45,198 nucleotides of DNA from positions 1 through 45,198 of the forward strand of contig JACRKA010000138.1 in the NCBI GenBank assembly GCA_016219905.1, given 5' to 3'. Under the pieces are notes generated by a model. It ran no database searches, had not been told where the DNA came from, and saw nothing but the letters and a program-made list of their open reading frames with translations. Position 1 is the first letter of the stretch; each line of letters starts with the position of its first letter. The stretch comes from Verrucomicrobiota bacterium. GTDB taxonomy: Bacteria; Verrucomicrobiota; Verrucomicrobiia; CAIQCK01. A program made the position numbers and the translations under genes. Positions 8,595-21,898 of the stretch are shown here, one piece after another.

Positions 8595-8828
8595 ATGACC
8601 CTTGAACGTTACATTCGACTGATTGCCGGCAGTTTCATCCTCGCCAGCCTCGCGCTGGCCCACTACCACAGCCCCTACTGGCTCTGGTTCACCGCCTTCG
8701 TCGGCGTGAACCTTTTCCAGTCCGCGCTGACCCGCTGGTGCCTGATGGAGGACATCTTGAAAGCGTTCGGCGTCAAGAGTGGCTGCGGCAACGCCGGGCC
8801 GGAACCGGCGCCGAAACCGTTCTCCTGA
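8595..8828 (+). CDS. DUF2892 (YgaP-like) transmembrane protein
   Basis: MTLERYIRLIAGSFILASLALAHYHSPYWLWFTAFVGVNLFQSALTRWCLMEDILKAFGVK. Confidence 0.85.
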   Translation: MTLERYIRLIAGSFILASLALAHYHSPYWLWFTAFVGVNLFQSALTRWCLMEDILKAFGVKSGCGNAGPEPAPKPFS

Positions 8829-8905
8829 TGCGCGGACTGAAGCTTCCCGGTCGGGAAGCCGCCACGCAGCGGCCACAACCAAACTGAGAAGGAAGGAGCA
8901 CGCGC

Positions 8906-10240
8906 ATGAAACTCTCGAAGTGTCTGTCCGCATCGCTGCTGGCGGCGGTCTGCATCGCCGCGCCGGCCGCCGATGCGCCTCGCGCGCTTTCGCTGCGCGA
9001 GGCCATTCAACTCGCGCTCGCGAAAAACCCCGACCTCGCCACCGCCCAGCACCGCATCGCCGCCGCCCGCGCCGCCATCCAGCAGGCCGAGGCGGCATTC
9101 TGGCCGCGCCTGCGCGTCGGCGAGAGCTACGCCGGCACGGACAACGCCGCGCAGGCCTTCATCATGAAGATGAACCAGCGCGACATCAGCCTCAGCCCCG
9201 GCGTGGACTTCAACAGCCCGGCCGTCACCGACAACTTCAACACCAAGCTGCTCGCCACCTACTCGCTCTACGACGGCGGCACCCGCGAGGCCACCCGCGA
9301 CGCCGCCCGCTCTGGCGTCGAGGCCCGCGCCCAGACCTTCGAGGCCGTCCGCAACGACCTGGTCTATGAGGTCACCCGCGCGTTCCACGCCATCGGCAAG
9401 GCCCGCCGTTTCCTCGACGCCGTCGAGGCCGCCGTGAAAAACATGGAGGCCAATCTCAAGCTTGCCACCAACCGCGTCGAGCAGGGAGCCGCGCTCAAGA
9501 CCGACGCCCTCGACGCCGACGTTTGGCTGGCCGAGGCGCGCGAAAACCGGGTCCGCGCCCGAAGCAACCTCGCCCTCGCCGAGACCATCTTCCGCAACGC
9601 GCTCGGCGTCGGCGAATCGCAGGACCTTACCGCGGACGCCTCCGCAGGTGTCGCCGATCCAGCCAGCGCGAACACGGCAGCCGCCGGGGCGCTCGACACG
9701 GCCCAGCGGCCCGAAATCCTCGCTGCGCAAAAAGCTGTCGCCGCCGCCGAGCGCCAGGTCCGCGCCGCGCGGGGCGGCCATCGTCCGCGCGTCAACGCGT
9801 TTGCCAGCTACGACGTGGACGGCAGCAGCGGCGGCCGGTTCGCCGACAGTTGGATGGCCGGCGTCAACGTCGAGATGGATGTCTTCGACGGCTTCCTCAC
9901 ACGCGGCAAGGTCTCGGAGGCCCGCGCCAACCTCGATGCCGCCCGCGAGCAGCTTCGCCGCGTCGAGCTGCTCGTCCAGTTGGACGCCAAGCAGGCGCAG
10001 TTGAATCTTGGCGAAGCCCGCGCCCGGCTCGACACGACCGCCCGCGCCGTCGCGCAGGCCGAGCAAAGCGTGCAGATCACGCGCGACCGCTACACCAGCG
10101 GCCTGACGCTGCTCAACCAGTTGCTCGACTCGGAAACCGCCCTGACCGCCGCCCGCCAGCGCCGCGCCGCGGCGGAGGCCGATTGCCAGATCGCCCGCGC
10201 CGCGATGGACAAAGCCCTCGGCCGCACGTGGAAGGAGTGA
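8906..10240 (+). CDS. TolC-family outer-membrane efflux protein
   Basis: Signal peptide; two helical-hairpin halves (LSLREAIQLALAKNPDLATAQHRIAAARAAIQQAEAAFWP...; YTSGLTLLNQLLDSETALTAARQRR). Confidence 0.92.
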   Translation: MKLSKCLSASLLAAVCIAAPAADAPRALSLREAIQLALAKNPDLATAQHRIAAARAAIQQAEAAFWPRLRVGESYAGTDNAAQAFIMKMNQRDISLSPGVDFNSPAVTDNFNTKLLATYSLYDGGTREATRDAARSGVEARAQTFEAVRNDLVYEVTRAFHAIGKARRFLDAVEAAVKNMEANLKLATNRVEQGAALKTDALDADVWLAEARENRVRARSNLALAETIFRNALGVGESQDLTADASAGVADPASANTAAAGALDTAQRPEILAAQKAVAAAERQVRAARGGHRPRVNAFASYDVDGSSGGRFADSWMAGVNVEMDVFDGFLTRGKVSEARANLDAAREQLRRVELLVQLDAKQAQLNLGEARARLDTTARAVAQAEQSVQITRDRYTSGLTLLNQLLDSETALTAARQRRAAAEADCQIARAAMDKALGRTWKE

Positions 10241-11419
10241 ATGATGAAAGAACTTCAAAGCCGCGAAGCGGCGACAGGCTGTAGCCTGGGGCGTCAGCCC
10301 CAGGTTCCAGAACACAGAGAGAAACAAGCCCCGAAGGGGCGGCAGAAAGGTTCTGGTCGCGAATCCATGTCGCCCCTTCAGGGCTTTCAGATGGTTTCAA
10401 ACCGGTTCCTGGGGCTGACGCCCCAGGCTACACCGTTTCGCTCCTTCGGAGCTGGGATCGCACTTCTGGTTGCGCTGCCTCTCATGTCCGTCGGCTGCAA
10501 ACGCCAGCACGAGGATGCGAAGACCACGGCCACCGAACAACCCGCAGTCCGTGTGCAGACGGCCGTCGTCGAGACCAAACGTGTGCCGCAGATCGAGATC
10601 GTCGTCGGCACTGTCCGGCCACGCGTCACCGGCACCGTCTCGGCCCGCATCACAGCAAGCATCCAGCAAGTGGCCGTCAAGGTGGGCGACAAGGTCAGCG
10701 CCGGCGCGGTGCTCGCCAAGCTCGACGACCGCGACCTGCGCGCCGACTTCGAGAAAGCCCGGACGGACTTCGAGCGCTACAGCACATTGTTGAAGAAGGA
10801 GGCGGCTACGCGGGCGGAGTTCGACGCGTTCCAAACGAAGCTCCGCGTCGCCGAGGCCAACCTCAGCTACGCCACCCTCACCGCGCCGTTCGACGCGATC
10901 ATTGCGGCGAAACAGTGCGAGCCGGGCGACATGGCCGCGCCGGGCAAGCCGCTGGTCACGCTGGAGCAACCGGGTGCGTTCCGGCTGGAGGCCGCCGTGC
11001 CGGAGCGGTTCGCGGGCGCTGCCAAGCTCGGCACGAAAGTGCGCGTCACAGTGGATTCGTTCAAAGACGAGTGCGAAGGCACGGTCGGCGAAGTCGTGCC
11101 GGCCGCCGATCCGGCCACGCGCAGCGTGCTGGTGAAGATAGACATCAACTGCGGCCATCCGCTGTCGGGCTTGTTCGGCCGCGCGCACCTGGTCGTCGGC
11201 GAGCGCGAGAACCTTTTCGCACCGAAGACCGCCGTGCGTGAACGCGGCCAGCTCACGTTTGTCTGGGCGGCCAGCGACGGCCGCGCGCGGATGCGGCTGG
11301 TAAAGACCGGCGCGGCGCTGGGCGACCAGATTGAATTGCTCTCGGGCGTGCAGGCCGGCGAGCGCGTCATCGTCAGCGCCGAAGGCAACGTGGCCGACGG
11401 CCAGAGGATCACAGAATGA
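10241..11419 (+). CDS. RND efflux periplasmic adaptor (HlyD/MFP), N-terminus partly encoded by a palindromic repeat; true start uncertain (10241 or 10391)
   Basis: Lipoprotein-like segment ALLVALPLMSVGC; GTVSARITASIQQVAVKVGDKVSAGAVLAKLDDRDL; LTAPFDAIIAAKQCEPGDMAAPGKPLVTL; ATG overlaps the stop region of the TolC gene. Confidence 0.9.
   Translation: MMKELQSREAATGCSLGRQPQVPEHREKQAPKGRQKGSGRESMSPLQGFQMVSNRFLGLTPQATPFRSFGAGIALLVALPLMSVGCKRQHEDAKTTATEQPAVRVQTAVVETKRVPQIEIVVGTVRPRVTGTVSARITASIQQVAVKVGDKVSAGAVLAKLDDRDLRADFEKARTDFERYSTLLKKEAATRAEFDAFQTKLRVAEANLSYATLTAPFDAIIAAKQCEPGDMAAPGKPLVTLEQPGAFRLEAAVPERFAGAAKLGTKVRVTVDSFKDECEGTVGEVVPAADPATRSVLVKIDINCGHPLSGLFGRAHLVVGERENLFAPKTAVRERGQLTFVWAASDGRARMRLVKTGAALGDQIELLSGVQAGERVIVSAEGNVADGQRITE
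10250..10456. repeat. multi-level inverted repeat (MITE/REP-like) inside the start of the adaptor gene
   Basis: Nested arms: AGCCGCGAAGCGGCG.../...CGCTCCTTCGGAGCT; GTAGCCTGGGGCGTCAGCCCCAGG (10281-10304) / CCTGGGGCTGACGCCCCAGGCTAC (10408-10431); AAGCCCCGAAGGGGCG / CGCCCCTTCAGGGCTT. Confidence 0.85.
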
Positions 11420-11452
11420 CTGCGACAAGCCAGTCCGCAGTAACGCGCCGGG

Positions 11453-11613
11453 CAAGCTCCGTCAGGAGCGCCATGTCTATAGGCATGGCACAACCAACAG
11501 CCAACAAGCTCCGTCAGGAGCGGCATGTAATCGTGTCCTGGCAGGGATGTGTCGCTCCTGACGGAGCTTCGGGTTTTTCGCGTGGCGGTCACTATAAACA
11601 TGCCGGCCCTACG
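11453..11613. repeat. clustered GCTCCGTCAGGAGCG palindromic repeats between adaptor and RND pump
   Basis: AAGCTCCGTCAGGAGCG at about 11454 and 11505, inverted CGCTCCTGACGGAGCTT at about 11552; flanking CATGCCGGCCCTACGGGCCT. Confidence 0.8.
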
Positions 11614-11651
11614 GGCCTGCCTATGGCGCTGTGCCAGATGGAGGTCTGCCA

Positions 11652-14861
<3,210 letters not shown>

Positions 14862-14946
14862 GCTGCGGCACGGTGGCACGAGGGAGCAATTCCGGCTTTC
14901 CTGGCGCGGCGGTGTCCTCTAGATTCGCGGGCGTCAGTTTAGGTTT

Positions 14947-17900
14947 GTGCAACAACAAGTGCCCGTGACCACGTCCGACGTGGTAAAGGTCGCGTTGGAT
15001 TGCCCTGCGACCCCTCGGGTCGCGGCGGCAATCAAGGCAGGGGGTTTTTTGTCTTTGGCGCCGGTGGCCGAACCGGCGCGGCCTTTCGTGGCGGCGCTGC
15101 TCGCGCGCAAATCCGGCCGGCCGCTGCTCATTGTCACCGACGGCCTGAAATCACAGGAAGCCTGGGAACTCAGCCTCATCGCGTTCGGCGCGGCGCCGCA
15201 GTTCTATCCGGCATGGGAATCGCCGCCGCATACCGGCCAGCTTCCGAGCGCGGAGGTCATCGGCGACCGGCTGCGGATCCTGAAAGGGCTTTCGGAAAGA
15301 ATGTGGGAGCCGCCTCAGCGCGGCGACTCCGCTGGTCGGGGCGCTGAGGCCCCTCCCACATTCCAACCAAGCCAGAGTCCACCGCCACATCTCCCCATCA
15401 TCGTCGCGTCGGTGCAATCGCTCTTGCAGCGCACGTTCTCGCCGGCGGCGTTCCGGACGCAGTTGATGGAACTGCGTGTCGGCCGGGAGATGGAGATGGA
15501 TTCGCTCGCGGGCAAGCTCGTGCGGCTCGGCTACGAACGCGAGGCGCAGGTGCAGCAGCGCGGGCAGTTCGCCGTCCGTGGCGGCATCTTCGACCTGTTC
15601 CCGCTCGACGTGGACACACCGCTGCGCGTGGAGTTTTTCGGAGACTCGGTCGAGTCGTTGCGGCGGTTTGACGTGGCCACGCAGGTCAGCGGCGAGCGGA
15701 TCGAGGCGGCGACGATCTCGCCCGCGGGTGAGATCGGCCTGCTCCAGCAGCATCGCGAGTGGCTGGGCGACCTGCTCGATTTCCTGCCGAAGGAAACGCT
15801 GGTGGTGCTCGATGAACCGGACCGGCTGGCGCAGGCCGCGGCGCGCTATGCGGTGGAGTTGCCGGCGGACGATGCGTTTCATCTGCCTTATGCCCGGCTG
15901 ACGCAGTGGTCGCGGGTCGTCGCGCTCAGCGACGTGGTGACGGCGGGCAGCGTGGAGATGACGGTCAACTCGCTCGATGCTTATCGGCCGGTCGCTGGCG
16001 CGGCGCCGGAGCCGGGCGTGGCGGAGCAGGAACGGAAGAAGTTCTTCGCGCAGCTTCGACGCTGGACCGCGGAGGACTACGAAGTCTTCATCTTCTGCAA
16101 CAACGAGGGCGAGCGCCAACGGCTGCGGGAAATCCTGAAACTGCAACAACTGGATGCGGTGCCGTTGAAGTTGGAGATCGGCACGCTCACGCAAGGATTC
16201 ATCTGGCCCGACGCGCAGTTGGTGGTGGTGAGCGACGCGGAGATTTTCGGACGCTACCGGGTGCTGCGGCCGCGGAAGCTGGCGCACCGGCTGCCGGGCG
16301 AGACACGACGCATCTCGGACATCAGCGAATTGGCCGAGGGCGACTTTGTCGTCCACATCGAGCACGGCATCGGGCGGTATCTCGGTTTGCAGGAGGTGGA
16401 GGTGGCCGGCGCGCGGCAGGAGGTGATGGCGATCGAATACGCCGGGGGCGGCAAGCTCTACGTGCCGGTCGGCCAGGCGCACCTGGTCACGCGCTACGTC
16501 GGCGCGGGCCGGATGTCGCCGCCGTTGTCGCGGCTCGGCTCGCTGGCGTGGCGCAAGGCGCGCGACGCGGCGGAGTCGGCGACGCGCGATCTCGCGGCGG
16601 AGTTGCTGGAGTTGCAGGCGGCGCGCGGGGCGCTGCCGGGCCACGCGTTCAAGCCGGACGCGTCGTGGCAGCGGGAGTTCGAGGCGGCGTTCATCTACGA
16701 GGAGACACCGGACCAGCTCACGGCGATCGAGGAGGTCAAACGCGACATGGAGCAGGCCAAGCCGATGGACCGGCTGTTGTGCGGCGACGTGGGCTACGGC
16801 AAGACGGAGGTGGCGGTGCGGGCGGCGTTCAAGACGGTGATGGACGGCCGGCAGGTGGCGGTGCTGGTGCCGACAACGGTGCTCGCGCAGCAGCACTTCA
16901 ACACGTTTGGCGAGCGGATGGCGGATTATCCGGTGCGGATCGAGATGCTGAGCCGGTTCCGCACGCAACGGCAACAGAACCGCATCGTGAAGGCGTTGCG
17001 GGACGGCTCGATGGACATCGTTATCGGCACGCACCGGCTCTTGAGCGGTGACGTGGAGTTCCGCGACCTGGGGCTGGTGATCGTGGACGAGGAACAACGG
17101 TTCGGCGTGGCGCACAAGGAGAAGCTGAAGCTGCTGCGGCGGTTGGTGGACGTGCTGACGCTGACGGCGACGCCGATCCCGCGGACGCTTTATCTGTCGT
17201 TGATGGGGCTGCGGGATATGTCGAGCTTGGACACGCCTCCGGCGGACCGGCTGCCGGTGCAGACGACGGTGTGCGCCTACGATGAGCGGGTGATCCGCGA
17301 CGCGATCCGGCGCGAACTGGGGCGCGATGGGCAGGTGTTTTTCCTGCACAACCGCATCCACGACATCGAGAAGGTGGCGTTGCGGCTGAAGGAACTGGTG
17401 CCGGAGGCGCGTCTTGGCATCGGCCACGGCCAGATGGACGAGGACGAACTGGAGGACGTGATGCGGCGGTTCGTGAACGGCGAGGTGGATGTGTTGCTGT
17501 GCACGACGATCATCGAGAGCGGCCTCGACATCCCGAACGCGAACACGATCATCATTGATCGCGCGGACCGGTTCGGGCTGGCAGACCTCTACCAGCTCCG
17601 CGGCCGCGTCGGCCGCTACAAGCACCAAGCCTACGCGTATCTGATGCTGCCGCGTCACGGACACTTGTTCGACACGGCGCGGAAGCGGCTGAGCGCGATC
17701 CGGCAGTATTCGTCGCTGGGGAGCGGATTCAAGATCGCGATGCGCGACCTGGAGATCCGCGGCGCAGGCAACGTTCTCGGCAAGCAGCAGAGCGGCCACA
17801 TCACGGCGGTGGGGTTCGAGCTTTACTGCCAGTTGTTGCGGGAGAGCGTGGGGCGGCTGAAGGGTCAGACCGTGAAGCCACGCGTCGAGGTGCGGACGCG

Positions 17901-18348
17901 GCTGGATTTTCTGGCGATGACACCGGGTGAAGCGGAGGCGGAACGTGGAGCGGCCGGCGTGGAGCGTGAAGCGTGTTTCCTGCCGCACGACTATATCGGC
18001 GACGGGCGGCAGCGGATCGAGATGTATCGGCGGCTGGCGCAGGCGGCGGCGCTGGAGGAACTCGGCGTGCTGCGGAAGGAATTGCGGGACCGGTTCGGGC
18101 CGCTGCCGGCGGCGGCGGAACTGTTGCTGCAATTGGCGGCGGTGAAGCTGGCGGCGGGCGATGCTGGCGTGACGATGGTCGAGACGCGCGGGGAGAAGAT
18201 CATGTTAAGCCGCGGCAACGATTTGGTGCAGCTTGGCGGGAGATTTCCACGACTGACGGGCGCGACGGCGAAGGCGAAATTGGCCGACATCCATCGGTTG
18301 ATTATCGAACTTTCGAGGGTTGCCGGTGGTCGAAATAGAGCGGTTTAG
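14947..18348 (+). CDS. mfd: transcription-repair coupling factor Mfd
   Basis: [117 protein letters not shown] start. Confidence 0.97.
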   Translation: MQQQVPVTTSDVVKVALDCPATPRVAAAIKAGGFLSLAPVAEPARPFVAALLARKSGRPLLIVTDGLKSQEAWELSLIAFGAAPQFYPAWESPPHTGQLPSAEVIGDRLRILKGLSERMWEPPQRGDSAGRGAEAPPTFQPSQSPPPHLPIIVASVQSLLQRTFSPAAFRTQLMELRVGREMEMDSLAGKLVRLGYEREAQVQQRGQFAVRGGIFDLFPLDVDTPLRVEFFGDSVESLRRFDVATQVSGERIEAATISPAGEIGLLQQHREWLGDLLDFLPKETLVVLDEPDRLAQAAARYAVELPADDAFHLPYARLTQWSRVVALSDVVTAGSVEMTVNSLDAYRPVAGAAPEPGVAEQERKKFFAQLRRWTAEDYEVFIFCNNEGERQRLREILKLQQLDAVPLKLEIGTLTQGFIWPDAQLVVVSDAEIFGRYRVLRPRKLAHRLPGETRRISDISELAEGDFVVHIEHGIGRYLGLQEVEVAGARQEVMAIEYAGGGKLYVPVGQAHLVTRYVGAGRMSPPLSRLGSLAWRKARDAAESATRDLAAELLELQAARGALPGHAFKPDASWQREFEAAFIYEETPDQLTAIEEVKRDMEQAKPMDRLLCGDVGYGKTEVAVRAAFKTVMDGRQVAVLVPTTVLAQQHFNTFGERMADYPVRIEMLSRFRTQRQQNRIVKALRDGSMDIVIGTHRLLSGDVEFRDLGLVIVDEEQRFGVAHKEKLKLLRRLVDVLTLTATPIPRTLYLSLMGLRDMSSLDTPPADRLPVQTTVCAYDERVIRDAIRRELGRDGQVFFLHNRIHDIEKVALRLKELVPEARLGIGHGQMDEDELEDVMRRFVNGEVDVLLCTTIIESGLDIPNANTIIIDRADRFGLADLYQLRGRVGRYKHQAYAYLMLPRHGHLFDTARKRLSAIRQYSSLGSGFKIAMRDLEIRGAGNVLGKQQSGHITAVGFELYCQLLRESVGRLKGQTVKPRVEVRTRLDFLAMTPGEAEAERGAAGVEREACFLPHDYIGDGRQRIEMYRRLAQAAALEELGVLRKELRDRFGPLPAAAELLLQLAAVKLAAGDAGVTMVETRGEKIMLSRGNDLVQLGGRFPRLTGATAKAKLADIHRLIIELSRVAGGRNRAV
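15300..15362. repeat. 63-bp palindromic REP-like element inserted in frame within mfd
   Basis: AATGTGGGAGCCGCCTCAGCGC ... GCGCTGAGGCCCCTCCCACATT; 20/22 complementary arms; 63 bp is 21 codons. Confidence 0.8.
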
Positions 18349-18452
18349 CTGGCGGAAGCCTGCTGCAAACCACTGAAAATACAGGTGTTATATCGTTTTT
18401 GATTTCAGGCTTGAAGCTGCCGGGAATCGTGGCATCATGTGCGAGATTTTAT

Positions 18453-19415
18453 ATGGGGAAGACGTATTTCGGCGCTGTGGCAGCAGCGCTGTTTCTCATG
18501 GCAACCGCGCAAGCCCCGGCGGACACCGTTGATGGAATAGCCGCCATCGTCAACGATCGGATACTGACTTACTCCGACGTGCGCGAATTGGCGACGCCGG
18601 CTATTCAGAACGCCTACCGTCTCTACAGTGGCGAGGAACGCGACAAGAAAATCCAGCAGGCCGGCGTGGACGCGCTCAACACGCTGGTAGAGCGCGCGCT
18701 CATCCTCCACGAGTATCAGGAAAAGGGCTACAAGATCCCAGAGCATGTCTTCGACACCCGGATGCGCGAGATCATCGAGGAACAATATGGCGGCGACAAG
18801 AACGCGCTCATCCGCACGCTGCAGGCGCGCGGCATGACGATTGACCAGTGGAAACAAAAATACGTGAAGGAACCCTTCATCGTGCAGGCGCTCCGGCAGA
18901 AGGAGGTCTCCTCCGAACTGGTCGTCTCGCCCGCGCAGATCGAAATTTATTACAACCATCACCTCGACAAGTTCAAGCTGCCTTACCAGGTGCGGCTGCG
19001 GATGATCGTCATCCGGAAAGCCGGCGCCAGCACCGACGAAGCGGTCGCGCTCGCGAAAGACATCGGGCAGAAGCTCGACGCGGGGGCGGACTTCGCGAAT
19101 CTGGCCAACGTTTACTCTTCGGGCAACCAGCGCGCGGCTGGCGGGGATTGGGGTTGGGTGGACAAGGAGTCGGGACTGCGCAAGGAACTGGCCGATGTCG
19201 CCTTCTCGCTGAAGGCCGGCCAGCACAGCGGGGTCATCGAGACCGACGACGGGTTCTACCTCATCCAGGCGGACGAGGTGAAGCCGGCGCGCACGCGAGC
19301 CATGACAGAGGTCCGCGGCGAGGTCGAGAAAGCGCTGATCCAGGAGCAACGAAACCAGTTGCAGCAGCGTTGGATTGAGCGGCTCAAGAAGAAAGCCTAC
19401 ATCCGATACTTCTGA
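18453..19415 (+). CDS. SurA/PpiC-like peptidyl-prolyl isomerase (parvulin)
   Basis: VDGIAAIVNDRILTYSDVRE..., LPYQVRLRMIVI..., GGDWGWVDKESGLRKELADVAFSLKAGQHSGVIETDDGFYLIQADE. Confidence 0.9.
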   Translation: MGKTYFGAVAAALFLMATAQAPADTVDGIAAIVNDRILTYSDVRELATPAIQNAYRLYSGEERDKKIQQAGVDALNTLVERALILHEYQEKGYKIPEHVFDTRMREIIEEQYGGDKNALIRTLQARGMTIDQWKQKYVKEPFIVQALRQKEVSSELVVSPAQIEIYYNHHLDKFKLPYQVRLRMIVIRKAGASTDEAVALAKDIGQKLDAGADFANLANVYSSGNQRAAGGDWGWVDKESGLRKELADVAFSLKAGQHSGVIETDDGFYLIQADEVKPARTRAMTEVRGEVEKALIQEQRNQLQQRWIERLKKKAYIRYF

Positions 19416-19426
19416 CGGAGGTCACC

Positions 19427-20440
19427 ATGGCTGAAAACCTGATTGGAATCACCCTCGGCGATGTGGCGGGCATCGGCGCGGAAGTCGTTGTCAAAGCGTT
19501 GGCCAGCGGCAAACTGCCGCCCACCAACCAATACGCCGTCATCGGCTCCGGCGCCGTCCTCGAACGCGTCTGCCGCGCCCTCGGTGTGCGGCCCAACTTC
19601 GAGTTGATCGAGGTCGGCAAATTCAACCTCTCCGCCGTCGAGCCGGGCAAACCCGACAAACTCGCCGCCAAGGCGGCCGTGGAATGGCTTACGCATGGCA
19701 TCAAGCTCGCCAAGGCGAAAAAAATCGCCGCGCTCGTCACCGCGCCGCTCAACAAAGCCGGCCTCCACAAGGCCAACATCAAAGTCCCCGGCCAGACAGA
19801 ACTGCTCGGCAAACTCACCCACGCCCGCCGCGTGGCGATGATGCTCATCGGCCAGTTCCAAAAGCCGCCCGCAGTGCCCGGTGGCCTCCCGCAGACCGCG
19901 TGGCTGCGCGTTGCGCTGGTCACCACGCACCTTGCCATCAAGGAAGTGCCGCGGGCCGTCACGAAACAGAAGATTCTCGACGCCATCGAGCTGGTCCACG
20001 AATGGCTGCCGAGATTCGGCATCCAGCGCCGCCGCATCGGCGTCGCCGGCCTCAACCCCCACGCTGGCGATGGTGGCATCTTCGGCAACGAGGAAATCCG
20101 CATCATCGCCCCGGCTGTCGCCGCCGCCGCGAAGAAAGACATCAACGTCCACGGCCCGCGCCCGGCCGACACGCTCTTCCGCGAAGCCTACAACAATGAG
20201 TTCGACGCCGTCGTCGCGATGTATCACGACCAGGGCCTCGCCCCGTTGAAGATGCTCGCCTTCGACACCGGGGTGAATCTCACGCTGGGCCTGCCGTTCA
20301 TCCGCACCTCGCCCGACCACGGCACGGCCTACGACATCGCCGGCCAGAACGTCGCCAGCCCGGCCAGCCTCATCGCGGCCATCCATCTTGCCGTCAACCT
20401 CAGCCGTTCCCCGGAACAGAAATCGCTGGCATCCGCGTAA
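19427..20440 (+). CDS. pdxA: 4-hydroxythreonine-4-phosphate dehydrogenase
   Basis: IGITLGDVAGIGAEVVVKAL, ALVTAPLNKAGLHKA, GVAGLNPHAGDGGIFGNEE, DAVVAMYHDQGLAPLKMLAFDTGVNLTLGLPFIRTSPDHGTAYDIAG; follows the surA-like gene as in classical surA-pdxA operons. Confidence 0.96.
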   Translation: MAENLIGITLGDVAGIGAEVVVKALASGKLPPTNQYAVIGSGAVLERVCRALGVRPNFELIEVGKFNLSAVEPGKPDKLAAKAAVEWLTHGIKLAKAKKIAALVTAPLNKAGLHKANIKVPGQTELLGKLTHARRVAMMLIGQFQKPPAVPGGLPQTAWLRVALVTTHLAIKEVPRAVTKQKILDAIELVHEWLPRFGIQRRRIGVAGLNPHAGDGGIFGNEEIRIIAPAVAAAAKKDINVHGPRPADTLFREAYNNEFDAVVAMYHDQGLAPLKMLAFDTGVNLTLGLPFIRTSPDHGTAYDIAGQNVASPASLIAAIHLAVNLSRSPEQKSLASA

Positions 20441-21269
20441 GTCCGTCATCATCCGCGGCCGAATCAAACCTCGTCCCGAACAACCGCCGCGCGTTCTCCG
20501 TCGTCTCCTGCGCCACGACCTCCAGTGCCACGCCGCGCGCCGCCGCCAGCGCCCGCGCGCTCTCCACCACCCAGGCCGGCTCGCAGCGCTTCCCACGATG
20601 CGGCTCCGGCGCCATGTAAGGCGAGTCGGTCTCCACCATCACCCGGTCCGGCGGCAACTGCGCCGCCAGCTCCCGCAGCGCGGCGGCACGCTTGAACGTC
20701 AGCATCCCAGTGAACGAGACGTGAAAGCCGAGGTCGAGCACGCGCCGCGCGACCTCCGGCGGCCCGCCGAAGCAATGGAACACCCCGCGCAGCCGGCCGC
20801 GATACGGCGTCAGCAGCTCCAGCAAGTCCTCCGCGCACTCGCGTTCATGGATGACCACCGGTTTGCCGAGCTTCGTCGCCAGTTCCAGTTGCTGGACGAA
20901 CAACTCCCGCTGCCGCGCTTTGCCCGCCGCGTCATCTGCTTCGGTCCCGCCGGCCCGTTTTCCGGGGAGATAGTGGTAATCCATCCCCGCTTCGCCGATG
21001 GCGACGACCTTTGGATGCCGCGCAAACTCCGCGAGCGCCCCCGTCACGTCCGCCGGCGCCTCGGCGGCGTGGTTCGGATGCACGCCCACCGCCGCGTAAA
21101 CCTGGGGAAACCGTTCGGCCAGCTTCAGCGTCGCCTCGCAATCCTCCAGCGTCGTCGCCAACGAGATGACTGCGCCCACGCCCGCGACCGCGGCGCGTTC
21201 CAGCACGGCGTCGAGATCATCGCGAAACCTCGGGTCCGTCAGGTGCGCATGGGTGTCCACCAGCGTCAT
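20400..21269 (-). CDS. TatD-family metal-dependent hydrolase
   Basis: MTLVDTHAHLTDPRFRDDLDAVLERA, AAVGVHPNHA, VAIGEAGMDYHY, KPVVIHERECAEDLLELL, MVETDSPYMAPEPHRGKRCEPAWV. Confidence 0.93.
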   Translation of the reverse strand: MTLVDTHAHLTDPRFRDDLDAVLERAAVAGVGAVISLATTLEDCEATLKLAERFPQVYAAVGVHPNHAAEAPADVTGALAEFARHPKVVAIGEAGMDYHYLPGKRAGGTEADDAAGKARQRELFVQQLELATKLGKPVVIHERECAEDLLELLTPYRGRLRGVFHCFGGPPEVARRVLDLGFHVSFTGMLTFKRAAALRELAAQLPPDRVMVETDSPYMAPEPHRGKRCEPAWVVESARALAAARGVALEVVAQETTENARRLFGTRFDSAADDDGLTRMPAISVPGNG

Positions 21270-21376
21270 GGCCGGCAGCCTATCACGGGGCCGGCGCGCG
21301 GGGCGACCCCGAAGCAGTTGTTGCAACCTCACTCGGATTCAATAAGATTAGCCCGTGGCACGTCAGAAAGGACGCC

Positions 21377-21898
21377 ATGAACATCCTGAAGAACATAGCA
21401 ATCATCGGTGTAGTGCTGGCGGCCGCGATGACCGCCCCGGCCGCGACCGTCACCGGCGAAGACGTGATCAAGATGAAACGCGCCGGCGTCAGCGACGAGG
21501 TCATCATCCAGACCATCGAGTCCAGCAACTCGAACTTCTACCTCAGCGCGCAGGACGTGGAGGCGCTCAAGCGCGAGGGCGTCACCGAGCGCGTCATTGG
21601 CGTCATGCAGCAGAAGCGTGACGTGCCGGCCAAGCCGAAGGCCGAGGGCGCCACGACCTACGAGAAGGCCGCGACCACGCCGGCCCCGCCGAAGCAGGAA
21701 ACCGTGGTCCGCGCTGAGCAGGTTGTGCGCGCCTACCCGGTCTATCCGCAACCGGCCCCCGCCTATTATTATCCGCCGCCGCCGCCGACCTATTACTACC
21801 GCCCGGCCTACTATTACGATCCGTGGTATCCGCCGGTCAGCTTCAGTTTCGGTTACTACGGCGGACACCATCATCACTACCGTAGTCACTGCTGGTGA
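21377..21898 (+). CDS. secreted protein with duplicated DV.x.(M/L)K.xGV(S/T)(D/E)xVI motif and Pro/Tyr/His-rich C-terminus
   Basis: Signal peptide MNILKNIAIIGVVLAAAMTAPAA; YYYPPPPPTYYYRPAYYYDPWYPP...GGHHHHYRSHCW tail. Confidence 0.75.
   Translation: MNILKNIAIIGVVLAAAMTAPAATVTGEDVIKMKRAGVSDEVIIQTIESSNSNFYLSAQDVEALKREGVTERVIGVMQQKRDVPAKPKAEGATTYEKAATTPAPPKQETVVRAEQVVRAYPVYPQPAPAYYYPPPPPTYYYRPAYYYDPWYPPVSFSFGYYGGHHHHYRSHCW

Noticed and set aside
15151-18132. 993-aa minus-strand ORF opposite mfd
   Set aside because: Low-complexity Arg/Gln/His-rich antisense artefact; mfd is unambiguous on the plus strand.
21740-21890. Repetitive CCG/TAT-rich stretch as a possible tandem-repeat array
   Set aside because: Explained by the Pro/Tyr-rich coding tail of the secreted protein; no regular repeat unit.
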